Source: Nemopilema nomurai
Lineage: Eukaryota > Cnidaria > Scyphozoa > Rhizostomeae > Rhizostomatidae
DNA: 64,000 bases
Direction of reading: 5' to 3'
NCBI GenBank assembly: GCA_003864495.1
Contig: ML133478.1
Span: 2,184,981-2,248,980, forward strand
Positions 25,883 to 63,679 of this stretch are shown here, piece after piece. Every line of letters begins with the position of its first letter. Position 1 is the first letter of the stretch. Below the pieces are notes generated by a model. That model did no database searches, was not told the origin of the DNA, and saw nothing but the letters and a program-made list of their open reading frames with translations. A program made the position numbers and the translations under genes.

Positions 25883-28800
25883 TCCATGGCGTCTCTACTG
25901 CATAAATTGCAATGTTGTCAATTATAGTTCTTGTTGTTAATAATCTACCAAATTATATGTATTTGGAGTTTTAAAATGAAAATGCTCAACTGATAGCTGA
26001 TAGCTGATGAATTTAGAGTACTGCAATCTTCTAATTTCGACATGACCTGAAATTCTGGTAAAATCGTCAACAATGGTCTAAAAACCTGAGGCATTAGTGA
26101 ACCAGAGGAGATATGAGTGTTGAGCAAGTCACGCCAATAACTTGTCATGGAAATGGTCGGTTGCAGAAAGAAGTTGGTTGTCCCCACTCAGAGATAGCAG
26201 TTCAGCCACATTGAAGAAAATAAGACTTGTGAAGAGCCATTCGCGATTCGTTTGATTGCCAAAAGTGGCTGATGCCTCAGTGTTTTACGGCTACCAGCGT
26301 ACTTAAGGGATACTTTATCCAACAAAAGACCAGGAGGCTTTTTTCGTAGAAATATTTCAGTCATGGTAGGAGGATTGAAGCACAGAATAGAGATTGAAGA
26401 AGGATCTTGATTCATTAAAATGAGGCAATTGCCTCCACAGGCTCCCTATTGCTACGCAGCCCACACTGCTTCTCCTTCAAATGTTGTGTTAGTCATAGCA
26501 AAGGGCGCTTCTTATACCCAAACAAAATGGGACAAAAGTCACAAAAATCTTCAATCACCATTATAGTCGAACGTTTATTGTATTCATAAAGCTTAATTCC
26601 AGCTAAAACTCCTGCCAGAGTTACATTGAACATCAAAGCAGCCAGGCTGTTATTTATCCTTAGTTATTCCACCCATGGGCGTTTAAAATTCAGCCCCTTT
26701 TACCCTAAAATCACACTGAATCCATATCATAAGCGGCTCTTCATTCTGGGGAAAACACAATGGCCGATGATAGAAGATGATTCGGCCATTTAAGTTGTCC
26801 TCTCCATCCTTCTCTTCTCTTAAGATGTAGTCTCCCCGACCGTTATAAACTTTGAAGAATTAAAGATGCATTATAAGTACGGTGAAGATTTCACTATAGC
26901 ATTACTTTCAGGCATAATCCGTTATGACGGTTTCATAATGTCTTTGAAAATGTCGATGCTAAATGTCCCTCACGAGATGACGAGCCCTTTCTCGTAGATC
27001 TTGCCTCTAAAGTCAAGCACGTCAAAACATCTCTAAGCCCCAAAGTGAACTCAGGCTCTCTAATCCATCCTGCTCTCGTTCAATTAATTAAATGGGTTAA
27101 GGCTGCAAATGTGTTTTCAGACATTCAGTATGAATAATACACCCAGGTATAATATTTGAAGAGTTCAACAATGACATGTTGTGCAATGCATTTAAATTTT
27201 ACAAGTAATATCAGATGTGCTTTTAGATGTGCATAGCATGTGTTGAGTGTTGAGTGATTGCGAAAGAATGATTTCTCTTTTCCTGCACGTGTAGTTTTGC
27301 TTGTTGATGAGATTGCTTTAATCAAGGTTTTTGCACGAGCAGATAATAAAATGTAAAACAATCGAATTTGGAAAGAGAAATGGCTAAAAGTAAGGGTATA
27401 AAAAATTGACACAGAAATACTGTGAGAACTAAAATATTGAGTCTGTGTAATCAAAACGTGAGCATTGTTTAATGGTGAAGATAGAGAAACCTGTTTGAAT
27501 GTAGGAAATGTTACTGGTGTCCTAGAGATTGGGCAAGCACTACAGATGCCTTGGACACATTATGGCGATTGCTTAGCAATTTTCGTTTCCATGTGGCCTC
27601 GTTGCCACCATGGTAATGTTATGTTAGCGATTGCTATCCTTCACTTTCACAATGAATCTCAAATTGGCACGAAAGTGGCGTCATCTGCTAGCTACTCATA
27701 AACCAGATTTTAATCGCTTTTAATATGTTTTTAATTTTGATTTGAAAACATTCCAGAGTCTTGTGTTGATATCATTATGATATCACAGTCATCATAACAT
27801 CAATTATTGTGTCTTTTTAACAATTTGAGTTTGGCTAATGGCAAAAGCGAAGCAAGGGGCGATTCACTATTGCAGATAGCGTACGATATTTTTCCTAAAA
27901 CAATAGGATTTCTGCGGATTTTCAGATAAAACAAAAGGATTTCCACAAAAGGTGTAGGAGATTTTCTTATAGTGATTTGCCCCTCGAAGCTAAGTATGTT
28001 GTATGGCGGCCTATTTGGGCAAGGCAATTAATACCCAAATCTCGTAATTAATAAAATGCTCCTTTTGTTGCTGTTTACAATCTGATTGTAGGCATAGTAA
28101 ATTTGAAACCACATAAAGGCTGGTTTAATTTAATTCTCTGTTTGAATTTGCTAAGCCATTCACGACCAAATTGCAATGGTGAATTAGCAGGCTATTGTTC
28201 AAAGTAAACAATTTGGAATTCAACTTTGAAATCTGGTGTGAGAAAGACAAACAAGAGGAAGGGCTAAGCAATTAGTAATCCTGTTATGAGTTGCTGCAAA
28301 CAATGGCGTCTTTGGTGCAAGATTTATGATGGTGCTGTAATTAAATGTACACGCAATGAGGCAAGAAACATGTAGGCACTCGATGGGCCTAGTATCAAAA
28401 TCAACTTTCAAGACACTGGCCTATGAAAAAATGAAAGTACTATGCTAAGTTGCTACTCCAAGTTTGACTCTGGATGCAATCACCACACATCTCAAATCTA
28501 TTTGCCGCCAATTCAAAAATGTCTTATGTCTTGTTGACAGAACTTTACACGTTTGTAGTACACGATTTTTATAAGGGTAAAGTCTATAAGAATATTGAGG
28601 CTCAAATTTACTAAGATGTAAGAATAGTTTAAGAATAATGCCAGGCTCAACCTTTACCAAGACTAAAATTCCTCAGTAATCTGAGTTTTCGCCATAGGCA
28701 AAATAACTGTTACTTTGACGCTATACACACGTTTGTTCTTGTTGAAATATATGATAAAGCAACATATCAGAAAAGGTTTAATACTTCTCTTTGATCTTAA

Positions 28801-29213
28801 GGCAAATTTATACCTTGTGTTGGGCAGGAATAATTTAAGAATTATCTAAGGCTCACAATAAAAATCTGTTAAGAATATCGGGGCTTGAAAAAATTAGGTA
28901 TTCTCATAAAAGTAGTGTTTATATTAAACGGGACAGTTGCCTTGTCTGGTTATCAAACTAAACATATTACAGAAAGTAGCATACATAGAAGAACCCATTC
29001 TTTATACCACAACTGGAGCAAACACAACCCCCTGAGCTTAGAGCCCCTTGCAAGTTCCAAAATGGTCTCACTAAAGGCGGCAAGCAACTTTGGCTTTGGG
29101 TGTAGAAAGCAACAATCCCGCGACAATAGGTAGATTAGGTACCCTTTCCTTGCAGGGTGTCGCATCCCCACACCCCCTGTCAATCCGCTCTGTAGCCCTT
29201 TTTAAAGTTTACA

Positions 29214-29387
29214 ATGAACGCTCAAAATTTTTTTAGACGTGCTATTCGGCCGCGACTTCTTGCAGCAACAACAACAACACTAACAGTACGAGTGGTGGGA
29301 AATGCTGCTTGCAATCTCACGGAAAATGTTTCGCACTTTCTAAGCACGCTACGTCGTTCACAGCTTTGCAAGAATAAAATTGGTTAG
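29214..29387 (+). CDS. Small ORF with an Arg-rich N terminus, unassigned
   Basis: ATG at 29214 opens 57 codons to TAG at 29385-29387. The start (MNAQNFFRRAIRPRLLAA) is Arg-rich and amphipathic, like a mitochondrial targeting sequence. No family is recognised and there is no downstream exon to support it. It may be part of a 5' non-coding exon of the ABCC gene or a chance frame. Confidence 0.15.
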   Translation: MNAQNFFRRAIRPRLLAATTTTLTVRVVGNAACNLTENVSHFLSTLRRSQLCKNKIG

Positions 29388-30971
29388 TATGAATATAAAA
29401 TAGTACAAGCGTTGATAAAATTTGACCTTTTTGTATTTATTTGTTGATGTAGAATTTGCGTGACACAAGTGGTTACAAACCTATTTGGAAGGTTAAAGCC
29501 CTCGGCTGTCATACCACCGTATATTTACCAAAGGCAAGGCAACTATAGCTTATTTAAAGAAAAGGGCGCATTTTCGCCACGGAATTTGTATCTTCAACGA
29601 AGTAAGTTAAAGTTTTTGTGCTATGCAAAGAAGCAAGTGGTTATTCGTCCGTACAGATCTCGATAATTAACAATTCCTTGGTTGATTAAGCAAGTAATTT
29701 GTGCAATATTCTCGGATTATGAGCAGGTTTTTTTGTCCTTCATTGGGTACCCCCTGAACAGTACTAACCGAAATATAGGGGTTTTAAAACTGTAGGTGCT
29801 GAGAAACAACCTTACAAGAATTTTTTTGATTTTAATAAAAACTAGTGCACATTGAACTAGAGATAACGTGGCACCAGAAAGTCAAGTCTATTGCTCCCTA
29901 GTTTTACCCTCCTCAAATATATTTCAGATTGTTAATCATGATATGAATTATATTGAGTAACGAAGTGGAAATCATCAAGGAAAGTTAAAGTAATTGTCAA
30001 GTTATAGGCAATGAAAGACACCAACTTAGGCATGTAATCCAAACCCCTGCAATGTATGAAAAATGTAATGAGTTGATTTATGAGAAGATGTAAGTGATTA
30101 ATAAAGATGATTTGATGGCTAGATAAGGGAACAGTTGGCCAAGTGGTATGCAGAGTTGGCTAAATACTTTTCAACTTTCTTTATGCGGAAGCAAGTTGGT
30201 TTATCAAAAGTATGAAAACCTTGCTATTTGGTCATAAATCAGTCTCAGATTGTTCATGTCTTGCTAGAAGAAGAGACCTTTTCTTGTTTCCCATCACACT
30301 GTTTGTCTATGTTGGCCTTTCTTCTTCTTGAAAAATTAAAAACCCTCTAGAATGCACCATCTTCTTGGCCTACTCTTTATTTGATACAATGTATGCTCCT
30401 TAGATTAGGAACTGCATAACACTGTTCCTGATCTAAAGTCATGAGTCAACGAGTCAAAGTATTAGTCAATGTCTGTCTTAGCTTTTCCAAAGCAGGAATG
30501 CACTTTAGTGTCCAAGAAAATGTTATCAATGTTGTTAATTTAATCTAGGATTATTTTCAGTTTGTCATATAAGCATGGTATGTAACTCCTGCTTTAGCCG
30601 AAAGCCACACCTGATCATCTAAGATCTCACTAAAACCCCACTTTGCATTGACTGAGGCCCACTACTTTTCATTGTACTAGATCACATGCTAATCTCATTG
30701 TCCACCTTTGAAAAACTGATTCATTTATCCATGGTTTCAAAAAAGTCATGTAAAAATTCAGAATAAGCCTCATGCCAAGTCATAAAGAGCAAGAGTCGTA
30801 AATAAATATGTAGAAGTGTAAGTAAAATGTCAAGAATTAATTCTACAATAAAAAGCAATCTCGGTTATGTTTCTTATGTACATGCTGAGTTGTATATTTT
30901 GAATATTTATTTTTATTACTTTTGTTATGTCTTTCTTTGTTTTTTTGCAGATTAATGTTACCAGATAAACC

Positions 30972-54781
<23,810 letters not shown>

Positions 54782-56097
54782 AGTTTATATGTTTTAGTCA
54801 AAGTTGTCAAATTATTCGTCAGTCTTCAAAGTTAGCTTTGCTGGTTGCTGAAATATTGAAATAGTTGATAGTTATGATATCCATTGACTGTGCTATTTAA
54901 TAGCTTTTTAATCGCCACGAATATTATATTGATGATATCAACCATAAACATCTTGATCTAAGACTGTTTTATTTTGTACCAACGTTTGACATGTTGTGCT
55001 TATGATATTGAAATGCATAATGCCTTATAATCGTCTGATCAAACGAAATTTACTTCCTTATTCATTTACTTCCGTATACTGGGTCAGTGAGCAACTTCCT
55101 TTTCCTGGAATACTCTGCATTCAAGTGATTTGCAGATCCTTATTGAAGTAAACTCAAAGCTTTAGAACGAATCCCTAAAACGCTTTTAGAGATGGCTGCC
55201 CTTACTGTAGTTCACTTTCCTTCGAAACCTCTAGACACGAAGGTCTGGTGCCAAATTCTCAAATGGCGAGAGGATTTGTCATTTCTTTCTCGAAATGGTT
55301 TGGCTTGCTTCAAGAGGGTCTCATCTAGAACGGTATATTAAATTGCATTTACGGCAGCATCATTTGTTTTCTAATGGACCAATGTGAGTCGGCACTCCTT
55401 CAGGAAAAAACACGCTCTTCGGCCTACCATAGATTGTCATGGTTAAAGCGTACATAGCAATGAGACCCTCCCTTTTTAACAGCAAATACTATTAAAACCT
55501 GGAGTGTCTCTGAGTTAAAGCGAAATTTTGTGTATTTTCATCGTGCGTAGCAACGATATTTACTTTTACATAATGGTCAAGACCGTACACAGTGGGGGCA
55601 GGGGTTAGCTATTTCCTCCCAGCGATTTTGAAAGTAAAGTTTTTGACGAGGACGTCTCACGTAATAAGGAACTCTCTTACAATTATGATACACCAGAAGA
55701 TCCACTTATAAGTAGGCTTTATTAATTCTGTTTATTCGAGTGTAAAAAGGTGTTTTCTCGTAACATACAGGGTCACAAAACTTTTCCCCAGCTGCCTAAA
55801 CCGACCCCCACCTTCGGAAAATATCTTGTGTACGGCCTTGAGTATGGTCCAAATTATTTATGGGATGTTTCTGTATTGTTTTGTTGACAGTGACAGCTTT
55901 GTTGGTTTATGCTTAAGTGACAGTTATATATGCTTCTGAAAGCTTCATTCTGGTATCTCTTTTATATGATAAGCAGCCTGCGAAATGAAGATTGATATTG
56001 TTGCCATTTCGCCCTCGCCTCTCTCTGACAGTTTTTCTTTTGCAACCGAGGCTCAGAAGCTTGCCTTTGCAGCCTCCTTTAGTGTGCACTGCTGCAG

Positions 56098-56342
56098 TGG
56101 CCGGATTATCATTTGAACCGGACTATCACTAGAACCGAACTGTCACTTGAACCGGACTATCACTTGAATCAGACTATCACTTGAATCGGACTATCACTTG
56201 AACCGGACTGTCGCTTGAATCGGACTATCACTTGAACCGGACTATCACTTGCATCGGACTATCGCTTGAATCGGACTATCACTTGAATCGGACTATCACT
56301 TGAACCGACTTTCCACTTGAACCGGGTTATCGCTTAACAGGT
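56098..56342. repeat. 18-bp tandem repeat
   Basis: About thirteen imperfect copies of TTGAACCGGACTATCACT, downstream of the ABCC gene. Confidence 0.9.
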
Positions 56343-58021
56343 TCGGTCAACATATCACAGCACATAGATATCTAAAGGCTGCAGGAAATCGGCACTAAGA
56401 AGCTGGTGTTTTAGCCCCTTTGCTTTCCAGAGAAGATATGGACCCATGATAGATGTCAGGATATTTCTTAGATAAGGGCGTCCCGACTTTGTAGTTTCCA
56501 CACTGCAGAACATTATAACTTAGTAGAATTACCTACGGAAAGTGCTAAAATCTTGAATTGAAAATAAAGAGACATTCATGTGTAATAATACTTGTGGTCA
56601 CAATTCGCCAGTAATTACCGAATTTTATCTTTCTAAGTAAGAGATAAATAAGTATTAATTATATTAAATGAAATTCCAATCGATTCACCTTGGACGCACA
56701 TAACCACATTGTGTGCAGTCTTTTGCGGAGGAGATTCTATTTGATCAAGAATAAACTATTGATATTAACAGCAAAAATTATAATAAGCCCCGATATTCTC
56801 CAATACTTTGCAGCACATGGAATTTATAGCTACAAGTGATAAAAGTAAATTAATTACATTAAACAAATAGCATTATCAGATTAAAAATTAGTTTCCAAAA
56901 TAACAGAATTTAAATAGGAAAAAAATAGAAATTAAATGCTTGTTTGGAAAATGAGTTTTGCGGCCTTTTTGCAAATAGTTATATCGTTAGATCGTCTGTT
57001 GTGGTGAGGCAAAGAGTTCCATGTCTCTCTACATCAGATAATTATGAAACTGCAAAATTACAATCTTGAAATCAAAACTGCTGCGCGTTGGAGTTTCTGT
57101 AGTTCTTTTATTGTGACATCAGGCAGTCAAAATAACTTGGCATTTTTATAGTCACTATGGGATTTCACAAAAGCGTGAGTTCAAAAATCAAAAGATGTTA
57201 CGGTCGAAGTTTTTGCTGACTTACAATAGCCTGTGTTATGTTTAATTGCTTAAGCTGCATAAATTATAATTATATATTACTCGTTACCAGCTATCCAGTG
57301 GATTGATGTTAAGATATAATTAGAGATGGAGGGCGGATAATGTTATGTACTGTTAATAAATAAAGATATAGCAAACGATGTTGTGTTTCAATGTTTCCAA
57401 CCTGATCAACAATATAACATGTCTGTACTGTTGTAGAATCCTCTTTTACAGATTGGTTTCCTTTGAAGATGACAACAAGGTTCCTTATTCAATATCATGT
57501 TGGTGCAGATCTATTTGCAACTTGAATATTCATATTTATAATGATTAAAGCCATTATCACTTTAATTACATGTTTATTGTAGGAAAGGGAACACACTTTA
57601 ATGCAGGGGCGCATCTAAGGGGGGGGGGGGTTGTGGGGCTTACAACCCCTGTCCTTTTTGGCAAGGAAGTGAATTTTCCCATGGAAATGCCCTATTCCCA
57701 TGGAAATCCAATGTCTTTATGCCCCATTTCTACCACGAAACCCTGCCCTCAAAATATCCTAGTTGCGCCTCAGTTAATGCTTGTTCTAAATTGTGGTAAG
57801 TTATTCTAAATTGCTACTACGAATTTCGCGTTCAAATTTGCCTAATAGTCGCATGAAGCGTTTAACTTTGAGCAGCAAAATAGAACCATCCTATCCAATG
57901 CGCTGCATGTGTTTACAACGCTGCCTACTGGACATGGGGAACTTTGCAACTGTGTAAATTTTTAACCTTAACGTTTACAAAGTTTACTTTGTAAAATAAA
58001 ATCTTTGGCTGATAACAGCTA

Positions 58022-58418
58022 CACGCTTTTCTTTTATAAGGAACCTACCTCAAGACCTAGTTCCAAAAGTTCCTTATTCGTAGGCTTCAAATCATCAGAT
58101 TTTAGTACCAAAAGTTCCTTAAAAGTTCCTCAATTTTCACTGCACATCAATAAGCCTTAACACTTAATAGAGAGAGGGGCGAGATAGACTATGCGGAAAC
58201 TTCTTGATAAAGCACTTGACACACGAATAGCAAACAATCTATGCGTGTATTGGCTACAAATGAATGGAACCGGCTTTTTAGTTCTTGATGCTTGCAGTTA
58301 TAAACATTTTTAAAATCGAAAAGTTCCTTAGGGATTTCGTTTTTAGTAGTATAAGTTCTTTAAATATTTCGGCCTTCTTCATGTAGGTTTATAAAGTGGT
58401 TCCCTATAAAAAAGCGTG
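58022..58418. mobile_element. TA-flanked MITE, copy 2
   Basis: A 397-base relative of the element at 54156, same orientation, with ends CACGCTTTTCTTTTATAAGG and CCCTATAAAAAAGCGTG and a TA on each side. It has no coding capacity, so any transposase would have to come from elsewhere. Confidence 0.82.
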
Positions 58419-58974
58419 TATTTACTAACTGATCAAATTTACCTGTATAAATACGGAATATAATCATTGATATTATAATTACTATATTATTGGGAGATAA
58501 CAAGCATCAAGAAATGAAAATGTCGGCGCATAAGTCCACAAAGTTAAGCTTTGTGTTTTACCAGCCATCATTATAAACATTGGAGGCTTTCAAAAGCAGT
58601 GCCAGGACTAAATAAAAACTTATTTTGATTGCATGGAATTTTGACTAGATGTAGCAAAGCAACAAGTTTTGTCTACTTTCTTCATTCATATGCCTTTTGT
58701 GGTTTTAGAAATATGTAATCTTCATTTCCTTAACTGAGAGTTAAATAAGGTTTGTATTGCACCCAGAAATTGTTAGTTCTATTGTTTATTATATTGCTAC
58801 TAGGCTAGAGGCTATATTGGCCTATAAACCCCTGATTACGAAGAAAAAACCAGAACTAAATAAATAGGAGTTAATTAAATTTGGCCTTTATTATGGACTG
58901 AACATGCTTTAGCGTTGCTTCCCTGTGTCTTCCATTGTGTTGTTTTCTTTTGATCGCGTTATGTTGAGATCAAA

Positions 58975-61900
58975 ATGGCCGAACGGGTTAATGAAAAAGA
59001 AGAGAACCACGGCCGCGAAGAGCTTGAATCGTCAACAAACCCTTCTCGTGGTTGCCATGAAAAGGTCAAGCAAAAAGACGAGTCGCCAATTCATGGTAAT
59101 TTAGGAGTTGCTGAAGGTCTTTCACCCGACAATGCCACCAAAGAGCAAAATACACACGATAGGCCTTGTTTGACAGAATGTGGAGGTTTTGATGGCAAGA
59201 AGTCAGAATGTATTGCGACAAACGAGGAAAATAAAGATACTCAAGGTACTGAAAAAGAGAAATCTGCAGAGACTTCTACCATCAAGGTTCTTGAAGATAA
59301 TGATACTGCAAAAGTAGGAAGAAGTATGGCTTTGGAAACAAGCGATAATTTAGCGGGAAGCAATGTAGAAGGTGATGTTCAAAGTCGGAGCATGCAGCGG
59401 GAGAGTCAACTAGCTGAGGCCCAGACTTCGAAGGAGAATGAAGACCAGGATCATACAACCGCCGTTCAAGTGCCTAAATTGTGTTCTGGTGAAGAAGGTG
59501 CATTCAGCACCACTTGTGTTCTAACCAAATCAAACAACAATGAAAGTATAAAAGAAGACACGAAAATTAATTTAGCTGAAGTTGAACAAAAGCAAATTCA
59601 AAGCGAGCCAAAGGTTGATGAAACTGCAAAAGCAAATGAAATTAAGGATTTGGAAGAAAATCTGCCCAAGTGCATTGATAGCTCTGTTGAGAAAAGCAAT
59701 ACCGTGAAATCTCATGAAAGTGGTAACACTGATCCAATGTCAATGAAAGAAAACTTGGATAATATTCAGAAAGTTGGGAAAGATATTTCTGGCTCAAAGT
59801 TGATGCTAAAGGGACAAGGTAGCTCAGTTAAGAAACTTGAAGATTTACAAGTTGGTGGAAAATCTCCTACATTTGATAAGCTTGTGGAACATCATCAAAA
59901 GCTAGGTTGCGAAAAGATGGTGGACACAAAGGATGCTGAAAAAACTGAGGAATTGAGCTCAAAGGTTGATGAGATAGACAGTAAAAAAGATGTTGGGATA
60001 CTAAGTGACAAAGAAAATTATAAGGAAAGTGCAGAGGGAGAGGTCATGGAAGATAACAACAGGTCTGAACATCTTGAAGGGAAAGTGAAAGATAATAGGA
60101 GTAAGATTGTTAAGGATAAGAAAGGAAGAAGTAAAAGGCAGAGCACTAAAGCTGAAAATGAAGGTTTGGTAGAGGAGTTTTCAGATGTAATCAATAAAAA
60201 GGGAGAAAGTGAAAAATCTGATGTGAAGCAAAATATGGGTAATGAAAGCAAGGCAGTTGAATGTTTTTCTGGAAAAGATCTCAAGCAGAAGGTGCCTGAT
60301 ATTGTGAAGGACGAGTCTGCTTCTGATGAAGAGAGTAATGATAAGCTACTGGGAACTTTAGACATCAATGGAGAAAGCAGCAGTTTAAAGTCTGAATTCA
60401 GTGAAGACAGCGATAAGTGTTCAGAGAGTGAGCCTTCCTTCACCAAAAGGGCGTCAAATGATCCAAATTTTGCTGTTGTGTACTCTTTTCTGTCTCTGTT
60501 TGGAGGATTGCTCAATCTTCCAGAATGTTCTCTCGATGAACTGGAACGATGTCTGGATAACTCAAATGACCTCCATCTACAAGCAGGTACAGGTTCAAAA
60601 ATTTTTGATTCAAAAACAAAGTGTTCTTGCATTAAAAAGTTAAAAGAAATCCTTGTAATGAGAAAGCATTTTTCTTCTGGTAGCGTTTTAGTGATAGCTC
60701 ACATTAATACATCAATTCCTAGATAGTTAGTAAAGATGTTGCCAAATTTCTATTTGTAAAAGTCTATAAACAATAGCAAAATTAAGACACAATTCTCCTG
60801 TTACCTCATGCACCTTATAATGGTACTAAAAGGAAGACTGATATATGTTACATTAGCAACCAGTTACCATTCCCATTCAGCATTACAATCTGATTTCTTT
60901 ATATAATCTGAATCTCTGGTTCTCTTCATTTGCCCTCTTAAAAAAAAGCTTTTGAATCGCATATCTCATTACCTGCAATAGTAAGTGAGACATCAAACAG
61001 TATTATGTCAGAAAGTTGTATGACTGTAACATCCTAAAAATAGTTTTAAAGAAGTAACAGTGAAGCAAAATTTAAATTTTTGTATTTAAAACACTCAGTC
61101 TCTTAATATCTAGCTATGCAAGAATCTTGGATAGGTTTGACTTATGATTTTGAAACTTTTTTGTAGAAAATCATGGCTTATTGGAGAAGTTGCATTTGAA
61201 ATTACTTAGAAGACTTTCCAGATCAAGCAAGACCCAATTTAGTAGTCTAGGTCAAGTCTCAAATGAAAGGCTGATAAAAAATTTGATAAAGGTGAGATTG
61301 TTTATTATTTTAACTTACTGCAGATGCTCACTTGTTGAGACATGCATTTCAAATTCTTTGCAATGAATATGGCTTGGTTGGAAATCAAATTTTTTGTTCA
61401 CTGTTATTGTCAAGCAAGCTCCTAGAACATCAGGAGTCTTTTTTGTGTATTTGCAATGTGAGTTTCCTTGCCATTTTACCTGGAATAAAATATGGTAGTA
61501 AAGGAGTTTTCATCAATTTTTCATTCTTTGAATACAACTGTTATTCTGCAGTTCAACATAAAAATAGTAATTATTGTGGCTATTTGGTGCCTCTAGCCCT
61601 GGCATTACTCTTGTCAAGTGTTGATCTCTCAAACTGCTTTTTCGTAACAAATCCTTTTCTTTTTGAACTCAAAGTCTTATGCATTTCATTTGTCTGCATT
61701 TGCCAATAGGTACTTTTATGCGTTTTAAACAAATTTGTTTACCTTTATCCTCAAAGTTCTCAAAGTATATTGACCTTGACCTTGCTTGGGATCTGGAGAA
61801 ATTTGGCTACCATGTCTTGGGCAGTGCTGAGAGACTACTTTTACTAAAGGTATCAAGATATGTCAGTTTTGATCTCTTCTGGTAATTTTAATGAAATATT

Positions 61901-62670
61901 GGCTGATAAAGATCTGGTTATTTGCCTTTTCAAGACCCGGATACTGATTCACATCTTTGGGTTCTTTTGATGACATTGGGCTTGCTTTTGTTTCTCCAAC
62001 ATGTTTTATCATTGTAGGAAATGATATTGTATAATGCATAAGGAGATAAAGAATTTGATTGGATTTGTAATAGGATTATGACCTTCTTAGATTTGCAGAC
62101 ATTTCATCTGATTGTTCAAAATCATTTTTCACAGATCAAATAGGATTATTTATTAGAAAGATATAATGGATTCAAATAATGCTGTTATTTCTAAAGCACC
62201 TTTCAAAAACAGAAAGTCATTTTAGCTTTTCTAAAGACACTATTTTGATATTGTTGGAGAGCATAAAACTCCATTACCTTTTGATGGTTTTCGCTACTAC
62301 ACCACTTTTTATTTTATTCTGCGGAATAACTGGTCCATTTTTAATTTACCATTGCAGTATTTAATTTGCATGTATTAATAACATGCTGGCGCCTGTTTTA
62401 GAAAGATTTTTCATATTTTATCAACAAGCCTATTGACTACTTGAATTTCTTATCATGTTTTAGGCCTTGTGTGAAGTTCATTTTGATGAAAACCCACGGT
62501 TCAAGATTCATTTTACTGACGAATACATCAAATCAGATAAAATTGAAACATTGAGATTGGTGCCAACTGGTTTTGACATGAAAGGAAAGTCATTTTGGTA
62601 TCAGCAGGTTCGCACAGATAATGCTATTGTTACATTGTCTTCACAAGTTTGGAAAATTGTAACTTTTTAA
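58975..62670 (+). CDS. RSF1-like chromatin protein, conserved domain at C terminus
   Basis: RSF1 is the histone-binding subunit of the RSF nucleosome-spacing complex. Coding exons 58975-60586, 61167-61291, 61757-61849 and 62464-62670 join in phase to about 678 residues. An in-frame TGA at 58951 supports ATG 58975. Residues 1 to about 490 are low-complexity, rich in Lys, Glu, Ser and Asp, without a recognised fold. From about 496 it matches the N-terminal domain of vertebrate RSF1: DPNFAVVYSFLSLFG, LPECSLDELERCL, LLEKLHLKLLRRL, LDLAWDLEKFGY, VHFDENPRFK, LRLVPTGFDMKGKSFWYQ, and finally VWKIV next to the stop. Vertebrate RSF1 has this domain first, then a long acidic region and a PHD finger; no PHD is seen here. 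The last block could be read-through of a weak donor at 62608 (GTTCGC), in which case more exons lie to the right. Two acceptors nine bases apart (exon start 61757 or 61766) both keep the frame. Confidence 0.75.
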
Positions 62671-63679
62671 TTAAAACCATATCAAGTGACCAGAAATCCT
62701 TTGCCAGCTAGGTGGTGCCAAAGAGGGTATTCCAACATCTTTTAGTTAAACTGCATACCTTTTAATTTCTTCTAGTATTTGTACAGATTTCTATTCCTAC
62801 TCATTTCTATTCCTACTATGACATCAAAGCTAATTTTTCAAGGCAAAAGGAAATTGGAAGATATTTTGATTGAAGGGAGTAGAAAACAACTAGGTATCTT
62901 TTGAGACATCACACCTCAAGTTTGCTTCATCCCTTTTGCATATCACCCTCTATGCTTTCATATGTCACAAGGCTGTATATTTTGCCTGTCAAAATTATCA
63001 GGACAAGACAGCAAGATTGATAATGCTCCAGGGTTTTCCAAACCAAGCATTTCAAGCTAACATTGAAATGTCTGAGTGCTTGTGCATTATAAGAATGTGC
63101 CACATTTTGTCATCCTTTCCCCATCCACTCATAATTAATTTTTCCAATCATATATTTACAACAACCATTAATCTTTCAAATCCAAGAAATTGTTTACGTT
63201 TACAATGCGTAGGTAGCTTCATAGAATTTAACCCATGCATTGACCTTTGGAATCCTTTAACTTTTTGTCACCTCAGATCTTTTGGTCAGAACAGTAACTG
63301 ATCTGAAAGCAAATTGCTTTTCACCCTTTTGTTAAGAACCCATCAGGCAAAACAATTGAGCTTTGAACTTTAAACAAGGCGACTTTATCGTTTTGTTCTA
63401 TTTAATGTTTCCTAACACCAAGACAGATGTTTGGAGGAAGACAGTTTAAAGTCACATAATCAGCTTTTGCTAATGACATATTTATGAGGACACCTCCTTG
63501 CAAACAAATATTTTTTTAGACATTTCTATCCATAATTATTCTGGCATTTTCAGCCTGCGTTTCTTAGAATGTCAAAGGTTGAAAATTGCACGGAATAGCT
63601 GCGCCATAGTTTTAGCAAACTTCCAATCGGTTGCTCTGCCATTTTGTTAGTTTTTCCATCCTGACAATTGCACACTGTG
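62671..63679. other. Short intergenic stretch, no exon seen
   Basis: No exon, poly(A) signal or repeat was confidently identified. It would hold the 3' end of the RSF1-like gene and the promoter of the gene starting at 63680. Confidence 0.4.

Larger units (their letters stand above)
24305..30950. other. Intergenic stretch between the divergent MANEC and ABCC genes
   Basis: This holds the MANEC promoter side (from 24305 rightward) and the unmapped 5' end of the ABCC gene. Minus-strand frames at 25945-26415 and a 57-codon plus-strand frame at 29214 were seen but not assigned. A GTAAGT donor at 29602 in a locally more CpG-containing stretch could end a 5' non-coding ABCC exon; that is inference. 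No tRNA or other RNA gene was recognised. Confidence 0.4.
54782..58974. other. Intergenic stretch between ABCC and the RSF1-like gene
   Basis: No exon is supported. It holds an 18-bp tandem array, a poly-G run at 57619-57630 and the second MITE. AATAAATAAA at about 57355-57364 is a possible poly(A) signal but lies 2.6 kb after the ABCC stop. Confidence 0.5.

Noticed and set aside
25945..26415. Two adjoining minus-strand open frames, possibly a transposon relic
   Set aside because: I could match them to no family and found no terminal repeats or splice sites.
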